Source of the DNA: Mesostigma viride
Lineage: Eukaryota > Streptophyta > Mesostigmatophyceae > Mesostigmatales > Mesostigmataceae
Direction of reading: 5' to 3'
Assembly: GCA_009746045.1 (NCBI GenBank)
Contig: RPFO01000406.1
Location: 3,409,701 to 3,473,700, forward strand
DNA length: 64,000 bases
Each line of letters begins with the position of its first letter. Position 1 is the first letter of the stretch. Under the pieces are notes generated by a model. The model was given only the letters and a program-made list of their open reading frames with translations, was not told the DNA's origin and did not search any database. This document shows, in pieces, positions 53,501-62,500 of this stretch. The position numbers were made by a program, and so were the translations under genes.

Positions 53501-56500
53501 CTTGTGCCTCTAAAGGGCGTGCGTGCCTACTTGTGCGTCTGCGCAGGGTAGCTCCACCCGCTCCCACCCGCTCCCTGGCATGTGCTTATGGACACGGTGC
53601 CATGCGCATCTCGGCATGGGCGGTGGCTGCTAGGGACAAACAGAGCCACGTGTCGCCTAGACACTGCGGTTGTCCGTGACAGCTGCCAATGTGCGGATGC
53701 CCCGATGGCCACAGCCTCAGTGTATTAGGTTTTACATCAAGGGAGAAAAGGGCTCAGGAGGGGTTTTGCACTTGCTGGTTGCCATGGTCATCAGTGCGCC
53801 ACACGGTGCGTTGCAAACGTGCCCAAGGGCCTTCTCCAGACAGCATGGAGACAGCTGCTCTATGGACATCAGGAACTGGGCGCGTGGCTCGCTTGTTTTC
53901 CTACCCCTGGGATGACAGTGTTGCTTATCTTTTCCTGGGGTTGTTTGCTGCGGTCCGACTTGGGTTGCTTTGGTCGTCAACCCCCAGGAGGAGCTGGTGT
54001 CGCTGCGGGCAGCATGCCAGGGCTGGGCAGATGCGGTGCGGCCGTTTGCCACAATAAAGGTAAGCAGATTGTCATCGGATATGCTCATGGGAGAAGACTT
54101 TTGTTTGTTTGAACCCCCCTTGGACGGTCCTCCAAGCACGGTAGTGAGCACGATGCTCCAAGCATGGTGGTGAGCATGCTGATTGCAGCACGCATGAGAC
54201 ATGCTCGCGAGAGGCCGCTGTATTCCTGGACCTCTGCTGTGGCATGGATGGATACCAAACGTTCTCAAGGGGCTGTATCTATAAGTGCTGTGGCATGGAT
54301 GGATACCAAACGTTCACAAGGGGCTGTATCTATAAGTGCTGTGGCATGGATGGATACCAAACGTTCTCAAGGGGCTGTATCTACAAGTGCTGTGGCATGG
54401 ATGGATACCAAACGTTCTCAAGGGGCTGTATCTACAAGTGCTGTGGCATGGATGGATACCAAACGTTCACAAGGGGCTGTATCTAGAAGTGCTGTGGCAT
54501 GGATGGATACCAAACGTTCACAAGGGGCTGTATCTACAAGTGCTGTGGCATGGATGGATACCAAACGTTCACAAGGGGCTGTATCTGTAAGTGCTGTGGC
54601 ATGGATGGATACCAAACGTTCACAAGGGGCTGTATCTACAAGTGCTGTGGCATGGATGGATACCAAACGTTCACAAGGGGCTGTATCTGTAAGTGCTGTG
54701 GCATGGATGGATACCAAACGTTCACAAGGGGCTGTATCTGTAAGTGCTGTGGCATGGATGGATACCAAACGTTCACAAGGGGCTGTATCTGTAAGTGCTG
54801 TGGCATGGATGGATACCAAACGTTCACAAGGGGCTGTATCTACAAGTGCTGTGGCATGGATGGATACCAAACGTTCACAAGGGGCTGTATCTACAAGTGC
54901 TGTGGCATGGATGGATACCAAACGTTCACAAGGGGCTGTATCTACAAGTGCTGTGGCATGGATGGATACCAAACGTTCACAAGGGGCTGTATCTACAAGT
55001 GCTGTGGCATGGATGGATACCAAACGTTCACAAGGGGCTGTATCTACAAGTGCTGTGGCATGGATGGATACCAAACGTTCACAAGGGGCTGTATCTACAA
55101 GTGCTGTGGCATGGATGGATACCAAACGTTCACAAGGGGCTGTATCTAGAAGTGCTGTGGCATGGATGGATACCAAACGTTCACAAGGGGCTGTATCTGC
55201 AAGTGCTGTGGCATGGATGGATACCAAACGTTCACAAGGGGCTGTATCTACAAGTGCTGTGGCATGGATGGATACCAAACGTTCACAAGGGGCTGTATCT
55301 ACAAGTGCTGTGGCATGGATGGATACCAAACGTTCACAAGGGGCTGTATCTACAAGTGCTGTGGCATGGATGGATACCAAACGTTCACAAGGGGCTGTAT
55401 CTACAAGTGCTGTGGCATGGATGGATACCAAACGTTCATGCGGTGCCGCTGTATGTATTAGTAGTGTGGCATCAATGGATGCGTGGTTGCAGTGGTCCCT
55501 GCACCTGTGATCATAATAACAGGCATCTCGTCAACTGCGATTCATCGTGTCCTTTGGGGCAGGCAAGCCTCATAAGGTCCTTCCTCGACTTTCTCTTAAG
55601 CCTGATAAGATCTCTTCTGGCTTTTGCTTACACGGCTGATATGCTCGATCCTAACAAGTCCTCATAGGCCCTCCAAGATTGTTCCTGACTGGCCCCACCA
55701 CTGCTCTCCTCACTGCTGGTGCCGCACGGCCGCGCCCTGTCTTGCCCAGGGCCCAGAGGAGCTTGCCCGCATGGTGGCGGAGCTTCAGCGGGAGGCGCTC
55801 CTGGCCAAGGCGCAGCTGGTGGGTGTGCGGAGTAACCTTTTGTGCGATGTTACGGTTACCTCTTGTTGGTTATTTCTAAAGCTTTGCATGGATGCTTACT
55901 TTGCCTGTGCATGAAGAGGGTTTACTGAAGCCTCGTGCACGGTGTGACGCTATCAGCCTTGTACGTGTTGTTACTTGTCTCTTCAAATACAGCAGAATAC
56001 CCCTCAGCGGGAGGGCTTAGTTACACTCTCAAAAGCGGTTTGTCTTCTTTCTGCACGTCCCATATCTCTTTAGAATGTCGCACGCACTGCATGCATGCCC
56101 TGCGCTCATCGAGCCCGTAGTAAATGCCACCAGATTTAATGCACGCGTGAGCCTGTGTGTGAGAGGATGGGAGTGAAGGCGCAAGGAAAAGGCAGAGATG
56201 GGGGGAGTGACCATAAAGGTGCCATGTTCATGCTGACAGACACACCGACAAGTTTCGCTGTTTACTTCGGCGCTGAAACACCCAAACTCACACCTGCATA
56301 AATACAAGGCCAAGGCATGCTGCCAGTGCATGCTGGCACCGGGCTCTTGTGCTGTCATTCCCCCCTGGACATCCCTGTTACTGGGTTTACTGCCAATGTG
56401 GTCCTCATTGTTTATTCGGCCCCAGGGTGCCACAAGGCTGTTCCAGGAAAACTCCCTCATATTCTGCAGGCTCTGCCGGCGTCTCTGCGGCCACCGTGGA

Positions 56501-59500
56501 ACCAATTATGTACCCTGGCGATGCATTGAGATCGGTCTCCTGCCCCTGTCCCCTCGCGCCACCTGCCTCCTGTCCATGCTCGGTGCGCCCAGGGCGAGCA
56601 CCAGGCTGACAAGGTGCGGCTGGAGGCGGCGCTGGAGGAGGCGCACGTGGCGGTGCGGGCACTGGAGGAGCGTGTGGCCGCGTGCGCAGCCACCGCAGCC
56701 GAGAGCGCCGCCGCCGCGACGCGCCTCGAGCAGAAGGTGAGGAGATGTCTTGGTGCAGACCTGGTTTCAGCAAGAAGTAGAGACTCGGTTTGGATACGGC
56801 GGGTGCGGGCCTGAAGGTGTGGGCTTGAAGGTGCGGGCCTGAAGGTGTGGGCTTGGAGGTGCGGGCCTGAAGGTGTGGGCTTGGAGGTGCGGGCCTGAAG
56901 GTGCGGGCCTGAAGGTGTGGGCCTGAAGGTGCGGGCCTGAAGGTGTGGGCTTGAAGGTGTGGGCCTGAAGGTGTGGGCTTGAAGGTGTGGGCCTGAAGGT
57001 GTGGGCTTGAAGGTGTGGGCCTGGAGGTGTGGGCTTGAAGGTGCGGGCCTGAAGGTGTGGGCTTGGAGGTGCGGGCCTGAAGGTGTGGGCCTGAAGGTGC
57101 GGGCCTGAAGGTGCGGGCCTGAAGGTGTGGGCTTGAAGGTGCGGGCTTGAAGGTGCGGGCCTGAAGGTGTGGGCTTGGAGGTGCGGGCCTGAAGGTGTGG
57201 GCCTGAAGGTGCGGGCCTGAAGGTATGGGCTTGAAAAAAGGGGCAGACGCACCATGTGGCATGCTCTTCCACCTGCGGTGGCAAGCACCTGCGGTTGGCT
57301 GCCCTGTGCATCGTGGCGTCTCTGTGCCGTGCGGATATGCCAGCACACAATTCCTCCCTGTTCCTTGCTGCGCTTTCCAAGGTTTGGGACAAAATGCACC
57401 CTGCGTGGAACTGCCCCCGCGGCCAATGCAAGGGTTGTCGCTACAAGAGCAGTTTGGGCCATGTGTGCACGCAGGCTCTTTTATTGGTAGCTCTTTACAG
57501 GTAGGCAGCGATTTGGCAGGTAGGCTCTTTATAGGTCGGCATCTCTTTGACGGGATTGTGGGCAAGCAGCGGTGGAGGCACAGTGGCCTTGTTCCGGCGT
57601 GCGGTAGGTTTAGGGTTTAGGGTTTGGGTTTAGGACCGTTAGTAGAAACACTGCCTGGCTCCGGCATGTGGTAGGGGGATGTTTGCAGGCATGTCTCTGT
57701 TTGTCTCCCGCAAAGAGCCGCCCAATCGCTGGGCTGGGTTTGATTGTCACCATGCGATTGCCATCATCAGTGTTTTGCACGTGTCATCAGGCAGCATTTG
57801 GGTACGTCATTGGTTCTGCTGGCCAAGGAGAGAAGGAAGGGCCGGTCACTGCAGGCGCGGTGCCCAACACAGGCCATTGCATGCCTCTGGGGCGCAGGGT
57901 CCCTACATCCTGACAACAACGTGCGCATGCTGCCGTGACAACAACGTGCGCATGCTGCCGCTTGTGTTGAATCAGCACGGTGACTCCTTGCCCCATCCGG
58001 TCCTCACGCTTGCCCATTTGTTGGACCCTGTGCACCCCTGGGCTTTTCCTCTCCACCCTGCCAGGCCAAGATGCTGACCATCGAGCGTGACGGGCTCAAG
58101 CAAATCCTACACAACTACGACGAGGAGATGGCCATGCGCGGGCGCTCGGCCCTGAGGGGCACGCCGGGCACCAACGCAGTGGCGGCCGCGCAGGAGGGCA
58201 TCGCCAGTACATCGCAGATGCACGAGCGCGAGCGGCAGCTGCAGGCGTCCCTGGCAGCCTCGGAGGACCAAGTGCGCGTGCTGGAGGTGGGTGGACCAAG
58301 TGCGCGTGCTGGAGGTGGGTGGACCAAGTGCGCGTGCTGGAGGTGGGTGGACCAAGTGCGCGTGCTGGAGGTGGGTGGACCAAGTGCGCGTGCTGGAGGT
58401 GGGTGGACCAAGTGCGCGTGCTGGAGGTGGGTGGACCAAGTGCGCGTGCTGGAGGTGGGTGGACCAAAGTGCACGTGCTGGAGGTGGGTGGACCAAGTGC
58501 GCGTGCTGGAGGTGGGTGGACCAAGTGCACGTGCTGGAGGTGGGTGGACCAAGTGCGCGTGCTGGAGGTGGGTGGACCAAGTGCGCATGCTGGAGGTGGG
58601 TGGACCAAGTGCGCGTGCTGGAGGTGGGTGGGCCAAGTGCGCATGCTGGAGGTGGGAGGACCAAGTGCGCGTGCTGGAGGTGGGTGGACCAAGTGCGCGT
58701 GCTGGAGGTGGGTGGACCAAGTGCGCGTGCTGGAGGTGGGTGGACCAAGTGCGCGTGCTGGAGGTGGGTGGACCAAGTGCGCGTGCTGGAGGTGGGTGGA
58801 CCAAAGTGCACGTGCTGGAGGTGGGTGGACCAAGTGCGCGTGCTGGAGGTGGGTGGACCAAGTGCGCATGCTGGATGTATGCTAGTTGGCGTATGGTGGC
58901 AAACGTGAAGGAATGGGGACTTCTTCTGGTTGCATGGGGGTGTGGTGCTTTGGCAGCGCGGCGTCTCTGTACCGGTTAGGCAGCGCGGCACACCTTGTGT
59001 CATGGGGTGGGCATGAGAGCGGTTCGTGACAGATGCCACTCCAGGGGACCATGGAGTGGTTTGGGAAATGGATTACGTTGAACCACCTTGGGAGGTAGCC
59101 TGGGGTAGGCGGTGGATTGTTGGCTTCAGCTGTGGTTGGTTCGGGTGATCTTGTCGCAAGTTTGCTTTGCCATTGCCTTCCAAATGACGAGGCACTGCCA
59201 TTACACAGGGGTTGCTGGCCCGTCAGAGTGGGTGCAGGCAGCTATTTTGGTTTGATAGCTCCGACCCGGTCCCTGTCTTGGCTCGTGGGCATGCTGCCCT
59301 TGCATCAACCATCAAGCGGTATTTTGCAAAGCCGTTAAGGTGTTTGGGCCCCAGCGTCGTGGCACTGCCACGTCGTTGACACCAGGCATCCTTGGAGAGT
59401 AACGCGTAAGGCGGGACCCGAATGGCGCGAGGAAAATCTGCGCAAGCGGGGGGGACACCATACTGCCTCTTCGGTAGACCAGTGGCTCCAATGCCATCCA

Positions 59501-62500
59501 TGGCGCAGGGTTAAGGACTCAAGGTGCCCATCTTTTTTCCTAGCGATGCTGGTCGGGGTGTTGTCTGCCTGTGCCTGCGCATTACCTACTTCCCGCGTCT
59601 ATGGCTGCGTGCCTCTTGACGGATTTGTGTGTTGACTGCTCCGCACCTTCACTGTCCCATGCGTTGTTTTTTCCACGCCCAGGAGCAAGTGCGGTCGCTG
59701 CAGGAGACGGCGTCGGGTCTGCGGGAAAGTGTGCTGGCGACGAAGGGGCAGCTGGAGAAGAGCCAGCAGCGCAACGCGGCGCTAGAGAGGTGTGTGGGGG
59801 GGCGCTGGAGAGGTGTGGGGGGGGGGCGCTGGAGAGGTGCGTGGCGCGCTGGAGAGGTGGGTGGCGTGCTGGAGAGGTAGGTGGGCGGGGGGCCCGGGGA
59901 GAGGTGGGTGGGGCGCTGGAAGGGTGGGTGGGGCGCTGGAAGGGTGGGTGGGGCGCTGGAAAGGTGGGTGGCGCTCTGGAGAGGTGGGGGGGGGGCCGCT
60001 GTAGAGGTGGGTGGCACGCTGGAGAGGTGGGTGCTGCTGCCAGCAAACACCTCCTCCCTAGCCCCCGCCGGAACATGTCGGGGCACAGACAGGCGAAGTG
60101 CATACCGGATGTACGCGCACACATGCTGGATTCACGTGCCAGCCAGCAGTTTGTGTTGCTGTGGGCCCATCGCATGGCATGCCGGAGCAGTTGCCTGATT
60201 TACTCATGCGGCCGCATGGGCGGCCACCTGCCAGGCGTGGGTGCCGACACTTGGAAACTGCAGCCCTGTGCTCCTCTGCTTGTAGTTGTGGGTACGTAAC
60301 CGACCTCCATCCCGTCCTCTGGGATGCCGCTCCTGGCAACGTGAAGAATCGACGCAGTCCACATTGTGCGTCGCACCGTCCACATCGTCCATGTGGGCCC
60401 TCCAACTTTTGCGATAGCTTGAGTCTGTGGTAGAGCATGTGGTGGCGTGTGGCGCCATGGGCTAGATGTGCCGTTCAGCGCTCATCTGCGCAAGTTGGGA
60501 GATGGTCATGCCAGGGGTGGTTCAGCCTAGTTTGGAAACATCATCTTGCTTGGCTTCAAGTAGAGCTTTAACCTGCAAACTGCCTTGGCGTTGCGGCGTG
60601 CAGGGAGGCTCAGCTTCTGGCCAAGGAGGTGGCGCTTTTGGAGGCCAAAGTGGGGCGAGGGGACTTCAACAAGAGCACCACAAAGGTACATGCACGGATG
60701 GGAGCGCGACCCCATCACCCGCGTGGGATCCATGCAGTGGCCAGCGTCGCATGACCCTGAACCCCAAGCCCCTCTAGTGCTCCAGTGGAGTGGGGTGAGC
60801 TGGTTGTGAGGTTGCGGTGGCCAGCATTAGGGAACCATCTCCTGGAGCAAGCGCATGCTGCGTGCTGCAAGAGTGTCTGCCAGGAGCTCCCCTGCCGCTC
60901 CTCTCGCCGCGCCTCATCTCTGATGCTATGAGAACAGCAGGGTTGGTGGGCACAACACAACGGCATGCAGCGGGTCTCTCTCCTGGTTAAGGCAGGGGGG
61001 AGGCGCGGGGGGGGGGGGGGGGCAGTGTGCGTTAGGTGGAGGGATGGGGAGGGATGTGGTCGGCAGATTGTGGCATATCCTGTGGCATTTCTACTGCGGT
61101 GAGATGGTAAGACACGAAGGACTTTCCGTGCGTGTGTGGCGAATGGCCGGGACGCGGTCAGTCGCAAGATTGTGGGTGCACATTTCCATAAATTGATAGC
61201 ACTTGATGTGGGTGGCACTTGATGTGGCGGCACTTGATGTGGGTGGCACTTGATGTGGGTGGCACTTGATGCGGGTGGCACTTGATGTGGGCGGCACTTG
61301 ATGTGGGCGGCACTTGATGTGGGTGGCACTTGATGTGGGTGGCACTTGATGTGGGCGGCACTTGATGTGGGTGGCACTTGATGTGGGTGGCACTTGATGT
61401 GGGTGGCACTTGATGTGGGTGGCACTTGATGTGGGCGGCACTTGATGTGGGCGGCACTTGATGTGGGCGGCACTTGATGTGGGTGGCACTTGATGTGGGT
61501 TCTACTTGATGTGGGTGGCACTTGATGTGGGCGGCACTTGATGTGGGTGGCACTTGATGTGGGTGGCACTTGATGTGGGTGGCACTTGATGTGGGTGGCA
61601 CTTGATGCGGGTGGCACTTGATGTGGGTGGCACTTGATGTGGGCGGCACTTGATGTGGGTGGCACTTGATGTGGGTGGCACTTGATGTGGGTGGCACTTG
61701 ATGTGGGTGGCACTTGATGTGGGTGGCACTTGATGTGGGTGGCACTTGATGTGGGTGGCACTTGATGTGGGCGGCACTTGATGTGGGCGGCACTTGATGT
61801 GGGTGGCACTTGATGTGGGTGGCACTTGATGTGGGTGGCACTTGATGTGGGTGGCACTTGATGTGGGTGGCACTTGATGTGGGTGGCACTTGATGTGGGC
61901 GGCACTTGATGTGGGCGGCACTTGATGTGGGTGGCACTTGATGTGGGCGGCACTTGATGTGGGTGGCACTTGATGTGGCGGCACTTGATGTGGGTGGCAC
62001 TTGATGTGGGTGGCACTTGATGTGGGCGGCACTTGATGTGGGCGGCACTTGATGTGGGTGGCACTTGATGTGGGCGGCACTTGATGTGGGCGGCACTTAA
62101 TGTGGGTGGCACTTGATGTGGGTGGCACTTGATGTGGGTGGCACTTGATGTGGGTGGCACTTGATGTGGGTTCTACTTGATGTGGGTGGCACTTGATGTG
62201 GGCGGCACTTGATGTGGGCGGCACTTGATGTGGGTGGCACTTGATGTGGGTGGCACTTGATGTGGGCGGCACTTGATGCGGGTGGCACTTGATGTGGGCG
62301 GCACTTGATGTGGGCGGCACTTGATGTGGGTGGCACTTGATGTGGGTGGCACTTGATGTGGGTGGCACTTGATGTGGGTGGCACTTGATGTGGGCGGCAC
62401 TTAATGTGGGTGGCACTTGATGTGGGCGGCACTTAATGTGGGTGGCACTTGATGTGGGTGGCACTTGATGTGGGTGGCACTTGATGTGGGTGGCACTTGA

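Noticed and set aside
58266-58875. CRISPR-like look of regularly repeated 28-bp units
   Set aside because: There are no unique spacers, units are directly adjacent, the setting is a eukaryotic intron, and the unit is the exon end plus donor.
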